Shown: positions 29,090 through 43,500 of the stretch, piece after piece
Layout: each line of letters opens with the position of its first letter
Numbering within the stretch: position 1 is the stretch's first letter
NCBI RefSeq assembly: GCF_020882245.1
Contig: NC_083600.1
Span: forward strand, 1,612,001-1,676,000
DNA: 64,000 nucleotides
Direction: 5' to 3'
From: Rhopalosiphum padi
Taxonomy: Eukaryota; Arthropoda; Insecta; Hemiptera; Aphididae
Program-made: the position numbers and the translations under genes
The notes under the pieces: model-generated
Database searches by the model: none
Told to the model about the DNA's origin: nothing
What the model saw: only the letters and a program-made list of their open reading frames with translations

Positions 29090-29330
29090 TGACCGCCGAC
29101 CGCCGCGATGCCATTGTTGTTGTAGCTCGTTACATAAAAAGGATCCGCGATGTCACGCGAGACTTGTGGCGGCGGCGACGGACGTGCGTACCCGCAATCC
29201 GCAGTTCCGCACTACGCGGTGGACAGCCTACTCAGCCGAGTGATCGACACACGCTCGTCGAAGCCGCGCGTTCGTCCGTCGAGAAATCGAAACCGGTCCT
29301 CCTCACCGTCGCCGCGCACATGGGTATACA
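29090..29330. promoter_or_regulatory. CpG-rich patch with splice-donor-like end, possible 5' exon
   Basis: About 240 bp are strongly CpG-rich (GGCGGCGGCGACGGACGTGC near 29167) and end at CACATGG|GTATAC (29318-29330), which looks like a splice donor. Two overlapping plus-strand frames run over it with no recognisable domain. It may be a non-coding first exon or promoter of a downstream plus-strand gene, the LRR gene being the nearest. This is an inference. Confidence 0.3.
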
Positions 29331-30556
29331 ATTTAATAATAATAATAATAATATGTGCCCCATTGTATTGTAATTCTATTCCTCATATATACGGGTTTTT
29401 GTAAGACCTGCATGCACCTATAATGGATATATACGTAGTCTCTCGTCGAAGTCGTTCCCGCACACGGTAAGGACCTCCTTAAGGCTTAAAGGCTGCCGTG
29501 ATATTATGCGCGTATATCTATAGGTACTATTGCGAACCGGTCGTATAATATAATATATTATTATATTGTACACATCGTTGGCTATATGATGGTCGACGGC
29601 AGTGCGCCGGGACGAAAATGGAGGGGAAAAAAATGGTCCGCTATCAATTATTTATACGACGTATAGGTAGCAACAGAATTACGTATACTCGGGAAAACAA
29701 ACGAGATTAATTGATTTCGGTCGGGTGGAAAAAAAATCGAAATTCCACGACAACTACTGTTCCGCCGGTATGTACGATATCTTATGTATATATACATATT
29801 ATTATGTGATATCATACGCGTTCGCATATATAGGTAATAATATTAAGAATTCAAGTATCGTACGCCGCCACCACCGCCGCGCTCGCCGGCCTGTCGACTG
29901 GTCCAGTGTAGTAGGTACACTATTTTTATTTATTTATTTTTTTAACTCTTTACTCTCATCCGCGTCTGCCGATGACAGACCTGGTCTACGATACACGCAC
30001 CACGACATCGTATAAATAATATAATATGAACAATATAAAATATATTATATAGTGTTTGTAGTCGAGACGAGTATGATGGCAGAAAAAAAAGCTCCACATT
30101 TGACATTGTAACCGGAGACCATATATTATTATACAGGTATTATTCGACTATACCTAAACCTACCTACACATCGATTCTCGCGCACAGTAGCTGCGGTATT
30201 TCTCATAAACGCGTTTAATGAATGACCATTGATCATCATAACTATATACATCTAACCACTATCCTCATCAACAGACCACCAGCATATGTGTTACATGGTG
30301 GCGGTGTGCAGATATAAAAACGTATAATGTACTAATGTGTATCTATATAACAACATTATGACGGTGTCGCGCACGTTGTGGGATTTTTATCTTTTGACTT
30401 GTTACTACATTGAAGCTAAAATTGCAGACGAGAAAAAATAATAATATTAAGTACCTATACCCATTATATTTGATTGCACTGTTGTATTCATCGTCGCGCG
30501 TGCGACATCTGTTGTTTCGCGTATAGTTTTTATACACTATGTATACTATTTTATTA

Positions 30557-30583
30557 GTTATAACTTATAATATAAGTTATAAC
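30557..30583. repeat. Perfect 13-bp inverted repeat (hairpin)
   Basis: GTTATAACTTATA and its reverse complement are separated by one base. No adjacent gene explains it. Confidence 0.6.
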
Positions 30584-30642
30584 ATGTTATTATCGTTGTG
30601 CGGTATTTTTAAAGTGAGTTTTTGCCAAAGTCAAAACAGACG

Positions 30643-30665
30643 ATATATATATATATATATATATA
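30643..30665. repeat. (TA)n microsatellite
   Basis: About 22 bp of TA repeat. Confidence 0.9.
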
Positions 30666-33600
30666 GGTACGTAGGTTTATGTATGTTTATTTATCTTCGA
30701 TTGGGTCGAATTTTTTTTCTTTATTCTTTCTTTAGTCCATAGTGTAGTTGTCAACTGCAGTTCTATCAGTATAGATACCTACTACTTACCTAAGATAGAT
30801 GTGGTAAATATCATGATTATTTAAATTATGATAGGTTGTTATATATGCATATAGTCCACACTCGGTATGGTGAAATAATATTGTGTATTGTGTATGTATT
30901 ATGACGGCTATATAAATAATAACTATATTATAATGAAAACTGACTATATATAGCTATCGAGTGTCGACTGATAGCGATTTACGAATGCCTTTGGGGCTTA
31001 AGGGTTGCATACGTATATATATATAATTTATAATATCATCGCGCAACAGAACGGCGATGATATCCGACGTGAATTAATGTTTTATAATTATTAATAACGT
31101 GAAAGTTTTCAGTGCAAATAAAATTGCCAATGTGTACTTACTACAGAGGAGATGGCTGAATAAAAAAAAATTGGCAATTGATATATTTATTAATTTACAA
31201 GTCTCGATTGAATATCGCAGAAATTAATTTTATTTAGCAATGTTTTATTTCCTTTGCATTCCTATATATTATATTCATGTAAGTACCATAGAGATACATC
31301 CTTTATTTAAAAATTTAGTATTTTTATACTTATAATCTACATTTCAAATATATTATACTATATATGTAGGTAGTATGTTTATCTTATTTACTCTATATAT
31401 ATATTAGGACTACTGGCTAGAGTACTCAATAGTCAATATAACATTAAATGATGGTTTTACAAAAAAAATCTAAATTGCACTAAACGTAAAAAGGAATTAA
31501 CACTTAATTTTACTAGATATGTCTACATAAACAACATAACAACGCTCAATACAATAATTCTGCAGATTATACAGAATCAGTATATAAATTTGAAGGATTA
31601 CAGCCTTCTTATATTTATATAGTCGTGTACTTGGGCACTATATAGGAATTCTATTGTATGTATAACTTTGCTTGTGACGAGGATTTGTATTTTTTTACAA
31701 TAATGAAGAATGCGTAGTATGTGTACTATAGTGTTTAGTATTAGTATAGTACCTATACTATTACTAAAAGTTGTAAAATTGATGTATATCGGTACGGATG
31801 GCACGCGTATTAAATAATCTTTGTTTTTTTTAAATTTAGTCTTAGCATTATAGCAAAACCGCTGCAATCATGCATGAAGTTCGTTCTGTGGTGAAATAAT
31901 TTTATACTTGTGAGTTGTGAGTTGTGATGACACTTGGTGTTTAACGTAATATTGAAATCGTATTTATTTGTATTCTTTTTAAAACGGAAAATAGTATTAA
32001 AGCTAAAATTAGCTCAGCCGTTGTCTCGTCAAAAAAATAGGAAATCACAATTTATTGATATTATCATATTTTGTTGCAGACAACTATAGCTATGGTTAAA
32101 CAATTACAGTTTATTATGTCTGTATAATATAATATATATCCGAAAATATGATGTGATCGTTACAGCTTATATTTTTGATATATTGAAAGGCGGTTATAAA
32201 TAAGTGCTCAATTTAAATAAAAATCTCATAAAAAATAATTGAAAATTAAGACGTTTTCGTCATGTTTAATTTATAAGTCGCGAACACTCGGCTGTTACTT
32301 GTTACTGCCGTGTAGACTGTAGATTATATACATATATAATATTACAGACGATGACGAGGCTGCAGTATTTTTATATGGTTATAATATATATAGTTAGTTA
32401 ATGGGAAAGTGGTTCCGATGATATATATCTACTAACAAAATGATTATGGACATTTTTTATTTACTTATATTATATTATTATTTCGTAGAAACTCGGCGTT
32501 GTTAGATGCCTAAGTAAATATTCTCTATACAGTATTATGCACTATAATACTATATATTTTTATACAAAACAGTTATAATAATGCACACAATAATTATAGA
32601 CAAAACTGAATTAGGAATTTTGTTTCTCGTTTTTAGCCATATGCTGGTAATGTTAGTAAATAGGTGCTTCTATAATATGACCCAAAATGGATTGTAATCG
32701 AATACAATATGTTGACCTGAGCTAAAATATCTAACTCATAAGTCAAATTAAAGTAACCGATATAAAAAGACTATTGTTGAGACGACGATATGCATATATA
32801 AATATCAAATTTCGTATTATTGTTGTATTTTTACACGGCTTTAAGCGTTAAAAAGCATTCAAGTAATTCAACAATAAACTAATATATTATGATATTACGA
32901 GTTAAAAAGGTTACCTATAGAAAAAATAAAGATAAAACATAATTATTTTTTTTTATTTAACGCGTTCTATAACACATCATGGAAATATGATTTACTAGTT
33001 ATGTAGAATTGTTATGAATTATACATTTATAATATTATTATTAAGTTGAAGAATTAGAAAAAAAATTGTTTTGTTATTTCGTTAGATTTATTATTTACGT
33101 ATATCTCAAATTTAAGCTGTAAGATTGCTAATAAAAAGCATTGACGGAGTTTGAAATAATATTAATAAGGTAGTCATTAATCAATTATCCCTTACAATTT
33201 TATCGACTGTAAAAGTGGTATAATAGGTATACTCGTATATTTGTGTCAATCATTATAATTTCTGCTGTTGTACTTATCCAAATATGATCCGTTGCCGTCA
33301 TTTGCAGTACATAATATTATTTTATAAATTATAATAATATATAATGACGCTATCAACTACTCAACTCCACATCTGTCAATCCACCGTAGTCATTCATACC
33401 ATGCTTGTATACATATTATATATTATATATATATAATAATTATTATTATAGCAACAGTTTAACTACATGTTTGTGTAAATACACTCGAAATCATTCATAT
33501 CGTACCTATCATAAAGTCGACTCAGCTTGAATATAATTACGGTCTGTGGCGATTTATCATCTTATAATAATATTATATTTATAAGTATGGTACAGCACGC

Positions 33601-36600
33601 CTCACCAACTGCAGCATCAGCAACGCGACCGGGGCATTCATGCAGCAACTGTTCGAGTAATCTATAGACGAATATATAGTTCGAAAGTATGACAAAAAAA
33701 AATTTAAGTATATATTATTACAATCGTAATGTGTATATTTAAATTGACCCGCGCGTACTATATTTTTTTCGTTTTATTATTTTTTGCTGTACACAAAATT
33801 ATTCCCTTGAACGTATACCGCGCCATAGTATATAATATATGTAAAGACCTACCTTATATAATAATATTATTACGTTCACGGGAATAATTCTCCTCGTGAC
33901 CGGTCCGTGTTTGAGCATAATGTGTGTACATAATAATATAGCATATTGTAATAATATAATAATCATCAAGAAAAGACACACCTGCGTTTTATGTTAATTT
34001 CCGTTCGCCTACACCTCGCTTATTCGTAGTAGCCAGGCGATCGAGCGCCACAGATGAGGTTTATATTGTCGTATGGGTATATTATAATAGCCAATATGTA
34101 TATTATAATATAGCCATATAGATGAACACTAACACATACACATTATATTCAAGCGCGTGCGAAAAAATAATATAATCGTAGCTGAACGGGTCCTTGTGCG
34201 GGACATTCTGCCGCAGTATAATATATTAATATGTGTATATGTAATATGTCTACAGCAGTTTCCAAAGACCACAATAATATATGTGTATAAATTAGACGTA
34301 TTATTATATAGGTAAGTCGTAAGTACATTTAATTTAACTACGCATATATGTATTGTCAAAAATCGATTTCCCGACGTTTTTATTTGTTTTTCTCTCTGCC
34401 TCCACGGACACAATGTTCAATCGAACTGATTATATGAACATTACTATACACATATATTTATATAATATTATAATATATAAACGATTTAAAAACGTTAAAT
34501 CGTTATTATATTATTATTATCACTGTAGATGTTTAGTTTGTAAATACACATTCAATAACAAAATAACGTCTTTTTTGCCACCTCACAACGAAATTATACG
34601 AGTATATATCTATAGGAACTTGATAATTATTTAATGTTTTTGGTATTATGAATAATAAATTAATGAGTACTCGTCTTCAACTCAAATAAATAAAATATTA
34701 TAATTTTCAATTTTCATTTATGTAGGTAGATTAATTAAAAAATAAACAGTGTCTATATATCAGCGTATATATTGCCTAATTTATTTATAAATTTCATTAA
34801 TTTAAAAAAAAAGTTATTATTTTTATGGAGAAATTATTAAAAAATCGATAAAAATAAATATATTCTGTACACGTAATCTTAAAGTCTTGATTTATTATAA
34901 ATTATAATATATTCAATACGAGTTTTCAATAATTTAAATAGGTGAGTGTTATAAAAATTTGTATATACATTATACATATTATATTATATCGTATATTAAA
35001 TACTCAACTATATATAATAGTCCTTGTTAAGATAAATACATGACATTTTTTTGTCTGCAAAATGGTAGTTATTAATTATGTTGTCTTTAAAATTACTCAT
35101 ATATTCATTATAATAATATATAAGTACATCATGCATGTTGCCGTCGATGTTTAAATAATAATAGTATTAGTGAATCGTTGTTTAATGAAAAACAGAAAAT
35201 ATTCCACATCGTCATTAACTAAACTATCTTTTTTTTTATCTCGTTGATTTTTAATAACAATCACGTATACTTATAATAGCTACTCATTAACAAAAATAAA
35301 AATAATGTAAAAACCCGATTACGATAGTAAAACAATTGTCATTTTGGGTACATTCATTCGTCAGTATTAATATGATGTACCTACCTATTTAACTATTATA
35401 CATATTATAATTAAATTTGAAATTATTTTTTTTTGTTCGAAATATTTTACGAATTTTTCGTCAGTGTTTCAATCGATTGACAAGTTTTCATCATCATTTT
35501 TTTTTCATCTCTCATAATCACAACAATATAATTATTATTCAATATCTCGCATTATCCCTAAATTATTTATTAATAATTTATTACTAATTATACTTTATAC
35601 TATACATGTTGTCGCCAATGTAACTCGATAAATTAATATTACATTAATTGCGTTTATTTTTCTTTGCTATCCAAAACGTAATATTAATAATACTAAAATA
35701 TGTATGTGCACAAATGCACAATATATATATTATATATAATATTAAATTAAATCGTGTAAAGTCATAGAGTGAGTATATATAAAGTACTCTGAAGAGTATA
35801 CCTTAACATTTTATAATACTCGTTAGACGTAAGTAAACCGATTAGTCTATATAGACACGCATACATGATAATATATACTCGTATAAAAACATAATATAAT
35901 ATACGATTATTATTATTATCGTCGTACATAGAATTTACGTTTACGTGCCGTAAGACCGTTTACCCTACTTAGGCCCAAACGGATGTACGATTGTGTGTAC
36001 GTAAGGTTTCGAAATGCGATTTCATTCCAATCACGCGTGTCACAGGAAATACAATACATATATAGAATATATATAAATGCATTTTTTTCTTTCGAGTCCT
36101 TATATAGGATCTTACTGGAAAATGTCTGACTACGTCCGTTTGTTCGATTTCTTAGTATATTATATCAAACAATTATGTATGATGTGTGTGAAACGTAGAA
36201 ATTCGATATTCGTATGTTTAAAATGTGTACGTATGTGTGTGTTTGTGTGTGTGTGCGCGTCACGCATTCCCGCCTATGAAATGTTTTGTTTTTGTTTTTA
36301 ATTTTTAGACAAAAAAAAAATTGACAAATGTGCTAATTATTGGCCACATCCGTGTAAAGTTTTTGTCCTTTGAACAAATTAAATATATATAAGTACTTCA
36401 TTCTATTCTGATATTAATATGTATATAATTTCTGTAATTATCTATACCTATAATTGTGTTTTTTATTTCTCCAGCCTGACATCGGTTGGTTGTTATATTA
36501 TATTCAATGTCGCAGTCGTTGTTTAAAACGCGTTTATAATTTTATGGTTTCGAAAGACTTCAAGTAAAAAACAATATACGAATACAAGTACAATAAGAGA

Positions 36601-39600
36601 GCGTGCAGCATATTCAATAGAGCACGTGGGAAGATTTTCCGCGTAATAAACTTAAACGCATACAGTATATACATCATACATATTTTCACGGGTCGAGCTA
36701 TAAAATTATGGTTTGCTTGGACACACCCTATCGCTTTAAAAGTATACATGAATATAGTATTCTACATTTTTATTGATAAATAGTGATAAAATGTTATTTC
36801 AACAATCGTTTATCGACAAATCAGGAGAGTCAAATTTGAACAACCGCTGAAACACTATAGTTTTTAATGTACACTAATATGTATATTCCATATTAATTAT
36901 TAATATATTTTGTATAAAATAAACAATTGTTTCTAAAATCCTGATCTATATATAAATATTTTGTAATATTTAAAAAATGACAGGTTGGTAAAAGCCACAT
37001 AATATGGTACTATATGGTCTGAAACCAATGATGGTCACGTCTATATAGATTTAAATACCAAGTGGTATTTAAGGCAGTGTGAAAATTGAAAATAAAATAT
37101 AAATATGATGACATAATAATATTATTTTGTATTAATTGTAATTAAATAATATTGTAAGCTGTGCGTTGTGCAGCCTGCAGCAGCAATAAACTATTCGAAT
37201 CGAATGTGTTATGTACTTATGTGTATACTACTATACTCGCACCTACTGTACTGTAACAGTCGTACAATTTTTAGTAAATGTAATGCTCTTTCGATATCAT
37301 CACGTAGGATTTAGACACCTGCTATTTATTTCGTCGTATTTCAAATAATACTATAATATTTTAATACATAGGTGACACAAAAACGTAAAATAGTTCGTTC
37401 TGAAGAAATTAAATGAATATTTGCGCATTTAAATTAACGATTACGCGCGAATAGTTTTAATTAGCCATTCATGCATTTGGTTACAGACGGAAACGAGATC
37501 GAAAATGATATAATCATCATATATTCATATTATATAGATACACATTATTTTGAAGTTATTGGCGTTAAAAAAACATTAAAAAACGGAATAGTTTTTTATT
37601 TAAATGCTCGATTCATCGGAAAACATCCGGCGGTGGTACGATGACATGGTCGGCAGTCGGCGTATATTATAATAATGCAAGTCGTACTCTGTACTCATAT
37701 CGACGCAAAAATTATTATTATTAAAACATATTTTAATTTAGGTACACCTACTTGCGTGCGCGTATATCATATAGTTCTCGGTGAAAAATTGTGTTACCTT
37801 GTTATAACTTCTAAAGTATAAATTATAATATTATTAATAATAAACCTACTGCTGCAGTAGTTTTCTGGGGCAAATTGAAAAGGAAGATTTATATCGGACG
37901 GAGGATCATTGATTGTAAACGTTGTACCTACGTTCACTGATGGAATTATAATATATACAGGTACTTATACTTACATGCATACATATTATATATATATATA
38001 TATATAACAAACATGTGCGTGTGTGTAAAATTATTGCAAGAGACGCGTATACGAGACTCTTTTCTAACTAGGTAACTCGAAGACGTTGTACACGACCATA
38101 AATAATAATGTACATACGCACACAAACATACCGACAGTTGAACAGAGTCGTCCAATATGGTTATAACGACTCGTTCTCGTATGTACACACTGCAGGTACC
38201 TATATACCGCCGTCTGACGAACTTAGCTGCAAGTTCATGTCTGTGAATACGTAATTAGGGTATACTTCATATTATTATTATAGATACAGCTGATATTGAC
38301 GTTAGCTGCCGATGGTTTATATGTGTCCGTCCTTCAGGGTTTTTTTTTAAATTTTTTTTTGACTGTCGAAAAAACGCGCAGTCATTATATTTTTTAGACT
38401 CACTACAATCTATATCTGTATTTGTAGCCTCTACGATATATCGGTTTTAAGCAATTAGTGTCGATATAAATAATTCAATAATTTCGAGAAAAAAAATACT
38501 CGCGTTATTTACCCCACTTTTTGTCAGATTATAAATAATAATATACATATTACATATAAGAATATATTATATTCTGCGATGTTGAGCTAATAAATTACTT
38601 AAAAGTATCTATATTCTATATATTTTATATATAAATACATAAATACATACTAACTAGATCAAAAAATATTTTAAAACAAATACAAATTATACATGACATA
38701 TATTTAAATACGTTAATAAAAATAAATAAAAATTTATTACCTATATTTTAATTCTGAAATACTTTAATATTAATTGAACAATAAACGGTTGTTAATGAAA
38801 TATAAAATAAATAAATGTTAATAATTTGATTTAATTATAAATAAACTAATATAATGATTATCAAAAAATAATAAGAATTATGATGAATAATTCTTTTGAA
38901 TTTTAAACATTATTTATATAAAAGTATTTGATTGTAAAATACAAATACGTCCAATGCTTGAATGCTATATTTAAAATACTTTTCAATTATTTATTTTAAA
39001 AAGTATTTTAAATACTATACTGGTAATTAAATATATTTATTTAAATACTTTACAAAATTGGTAAAATAGGTACTTACTATAAATGAATAATACTTCTTAA
39101 AATACGCTTATAATTTATACGCATCTAATATTTTATTTGCTCAATACTTAATGGTTAATTACTCAAACAGGTATATTTGTTTAAAACTACAATTTTAAGC
39201 TCAAAAAATATATGTTTTTTAATTAATTTTATACAAAAATATACAAATAATAATTATATTATGATAGTAATAAAAATAAAATTCGAGAAAAAATTAATCT
39301 TTGATAATATTACTCATTCAAAATTACTTCGTATCTGAAGATGTCGGAATAGTGATAGGTTTAGAGTTTGTTTTGAATTTCGTATGTAGATATACGTAGG
39401 TCAAATAGGTAATAGGTATACTGTTATACTTATAGTATATATATATATCATATATGCTAATACGTTATTATATATAATAACTTATAATAAACCCTATAAT
39501 CGTTTATAATTTGATGTAAACACAATTTTATGTCATGTATTTAGTGTATAATACATAGTTTACTACATCAATTATTATGACTATAATACGAGATTCAACT

Positions 39601-40536
39601 AAATAATACGTTATGCACATGTGTTATGCGCTGTTCTTGGTAATTACCTATATTAATACTTAATTAATATTTAATATTCAAGCTCTATTTCGTTTAAAAT
39701 TGTTCATGGTCAAAAGTAACCACGTGCTAATGTAACGGGCCTATATAGCCATATAGGCTGCTTACCGAATAATATTTTAAATCTGAAGCGGTTCATTGAC
39801 ATATTCACGTGTTCTTAATAGTTTCCCTCCCTATGCACACATCATACGTGTATGGCTGACTCATTCGGGCACACCCGAAGTGACTCTTGATTTCAAAAAT
39901 ATTCACTTGAATTGCCTTCTATTTAAAAAAGTTTGCCTTTTGTACTCGAATATAATTTATCGATTTACATGGTTTAAAAATTATATTTAATTGAAATATC
40001 ATTAATTTTAAAACCTAAAAAATAAAAAATACAACTGAAATATAAATTTTCTCAAAAAGAAAAAATAAAAGAACCGTAACGATAGTTTAAACGATAATAT
40101 GTCTAATATCTATGTATAACTGTTTTGCTAAAAGCTTGCTACAGTTTATATTTTGTCATTATGTGTAATGTGAACTATCATAATTATAAATATTAAACAA
40201 TTTTAAATATAAAGATTAATTCTAATATAGTTAGGTATTATGGCACAAACGAAATTAAAATAAGTAAAATCCAATGTTATATGATAAAAAATAATTGTAT
40301 CATCGAGGTTATTATATTTTATATAATAACACGTAATTAATTATATTATGCTAGGATCATTCTATATAGATATAAATACTTTGACGCGAAATTGAGGACG
40401 TGATAAATCGGTAACGAAACAAAAATTAATAACATTGTATCTAGACAGAAAACATTTTATTATCCATGTTAAAATATTAATAATAATAATTTTTAATTTT
40501 TTTTTAACACTGTGACGTTGATTTTGTGCAGGAAGG

Positions 40537-43500
40537 ATGTCGTGTGTGGCAGCGGTGATGGCAGTCGTACTCGCGGTACTCCAAATTACCGGCGGCCAGC
40601 TGCATCGGTCGCAGAACGAAGATCCGCTGCAACGGCACGGAGATGTACAAGGACAGATGGATGGCGAATGGAAGTGTCCGGAAGTGCGGAACGTGTCGTG
40701 CGCTTGTGATCTACCGCACACATTACGCTGCACCGGCGGCAAGTCGACGTTCGAGACTGTGGCCCAGGCGCTCAGAAATCTGTCCGGTACGTCGTCAATA
40801 TCGCTTCTGGACTGCACCGTGCAGAACGTGGGCTCACTTCCGGCCAGGATGCTGGACGGGGTCTCGCTGCACGGGCTGGTCGTGTCGTCCGGCGAGATCA
40901 AGTCCGTTTCGGACGCCGCGTTTGACGGGCTCGGGTCTCCGCTCCAAGCGCTTGGCCTGCCCAACAACCAGCTCGAGCGGGTACCCAGCTCGGCGCTGGC
41001 CATGCTCAGCGGGCTCGAGAGGCTCGACTTGTCCCACAACCGTTTGCACACCATTCACAACAATTCGTTCAAGGTATTATACTTAAGTATTTTGTATATG
41101 TATATTGTATGGGATATAGTAATAATACTCTTGGAAAACTTAAATTTTCGTGCTTTCGTATAAGGCCGTATTAGTTGGTTATCGTATATAGTAGATCGTA
41201 TTTTAATATATATTATACTAAAGTGAGCTGATCTTGCACGGAGTTGCCCGTGATAAAATTAATGCCCATAGATTAGATTTACCCCTTTTTTAATTCCGTT
41301 AAATGTAAAATGCATAGATTTCCAACAAAATTATTTGGGTTGTTTTGTCCAATTATAAAAATATATAGGTCTGAAGACTGAAATTATACTCAATCATAAT
41401 AACTATTTTATTTTCTATAATCAATGGTAACAATATATAAATAAAAAATTATAGTTTCACACGAGTCAACCAATCCCTGTGTAAGCCCTTTTTAAATTAA
41501 TAAAATTGGCTTCGAGATACAAATCCTCGAGTATAGTATTACCTGTATGTACCAAATTTTAGAATCATGAATGCGATAGACTTTGCTGATTTGCTTATTA
41601 TACGCAAGTACACTTATAAAAGTAGGTATAACTTTAATATGTGTATCTTTTAATTAATGTAAATATTTACAAAAATCCTACTTTTTTAATTTTTAAACTT
41701 TTAAAATTTTTTATTTAACCATGAAAAATATCATTCAGTGATTTTTAACCAAACACACACGAATATTATTAGCAATTACAATAGATAGATACATAATAAT
41801 TATGTCATTGGGTTTATAGTTTATTTACCAAAATAAATTGCGTTAAGCTCCATAAACTCACTGAAAACGATTTTTTTTTAAATAATTTAATTTCCTTTGT
41901 TGTTTTGTTTACTACAAATGTACATATACTGATATACTACATAATATATAGCTACATTACTAACGGATATTGCGTAAACCCAGTCACACGGTATACAAAA
42001 ATCGTACCGGAAGTCGAAAATACTTGCGTCCTACGCATGTAGGTTTTGATTTACCATATGGTGAACGCTAGCAATTGCAGCATGCAGGTAATTAGGTGTC
42101 TTACCTGGGTAAATAATATGTCCCCGATAGGGTGTTTTATGTTTATAATCTTATTTTAAAACTATTGAGTATAGACGTCTAGACTCTAGACGACATATGT
42201 GGTTGTATATATATAATTAATACCTTACTCGGCACGGAGCATTATAGTATGGAAATAAGATTACATTATTACAGTATTATACATTATGTATTTCTGCAAT
42301 GCTTTTAATGTTAATATTAAATGCAATAATATTTTAATTATTATTATATTTTTTTAAATTTAAGTTTACAATAAGCCACCCATGTATGGGGTATTGGGGT
42401 ACACATATTTTTTTTTCTAAAAAATGTATTCAAAGTTAGGGATTAAAATGTACATAAAAATATACTTAATTTGTATTACTTGTATGTGATAGTGAATAAT
42501 ATAGTTTTATGTAGTAGTTTAATTAACAATTTGCAATAATTATATTGTTAATAATAATATATTATGTTAAAAAGGACGAACCTTATTATGTAAATATAAA
42601 AAAAACAATGGGACTTAATTTAAATTATAAACCTAGTTACTTTATATCTGTTTACTACATATTTTTAGTGTATTAAATGTTGTTTTTTATTGCAGGGATC
42701 GCCAAATTTGACGTTTTTGGATTTGAGCAATAATTCCATTCATTTCATCAGCCCAGATGCATTTGTTAATCTACCGTTTTTGAAAGTGCTTCGTCTCCAA
42801 AACAATCTGCTTACGTCAGCTTCAACTTCCCATCTCCAAGGGCTTCGATCGTTGGTCGATTTAGACCTTAGTTCTAACCTGCTGGCCGGTCAATTAGGTC
42901 CGAGCACGTTGCCTAGGTTGCCGAATTTACAGGTCATATCGCTGGCGCATAATCAGCTCAACAGCGTTAGGCGTGGATCGTTTGCTGGACTCGAGGGCAT
43001 AGTGTCGCTTACGCTTAATCACAACCAGATCGACGTACTCGAGGATCACGGTTTCAGAGCGGTGCCTACATTGTCCCATTTGGACTTGGCCAACAACCGC
43101 ATCGTGGCGGTGTCCAGTGCTTCACTCGCCCACCTGACCAAACTCAAAACGCTCGATTTGTCACACAACTTCCTGAGGAGTTTGACGTCCGATCTCATCG
43201 TACCGCTAAAGAGTATCCAAGTTATAAAGCTCGACGACAACGATATATCAATTGTGGCTGAAGGCGCACTGAACACCGGCAATCATATAACTAGCATATC
43301 TTTATCAGGTATAGGACTGCACTTAATTATATCTACGAAAACACGTTTGATCATACCTTTAATAACGTATTACATAGTGCTAATTTATCATTTATCGTTA
43401 TATATATATATTATTCATCGTTAACGAGTAACGTCATTACCGTCGCAGATAGGTACTAATTAATTGATTAACGGTTATTTTATTGTCAATCGTCGGTATT

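Larger units (their letters stand above)
17150..40531. other. 23-kb stretch without a convincing gene
   Basis: After the PPAT 3' UTR there is no protein with a recognisable domain or a credible chain of exons before the LRR gene. It holds GC/CpG-richer patches, many TA/TG/AAT microsatellites, a dead LINE fragment and small palindromes. Because the LRR gene has a splice acceptor just before its ATG, part of this stretch is likely its 5' intron and upstream non-coding exon(s). Confidence 0.55.

Noticed and set aside
40362..41054. 230-codon antisense open frame
   Set aside because: It is a shadow of LRR exon 1 on the opposite strand, Ser-rich with no recognisable features.
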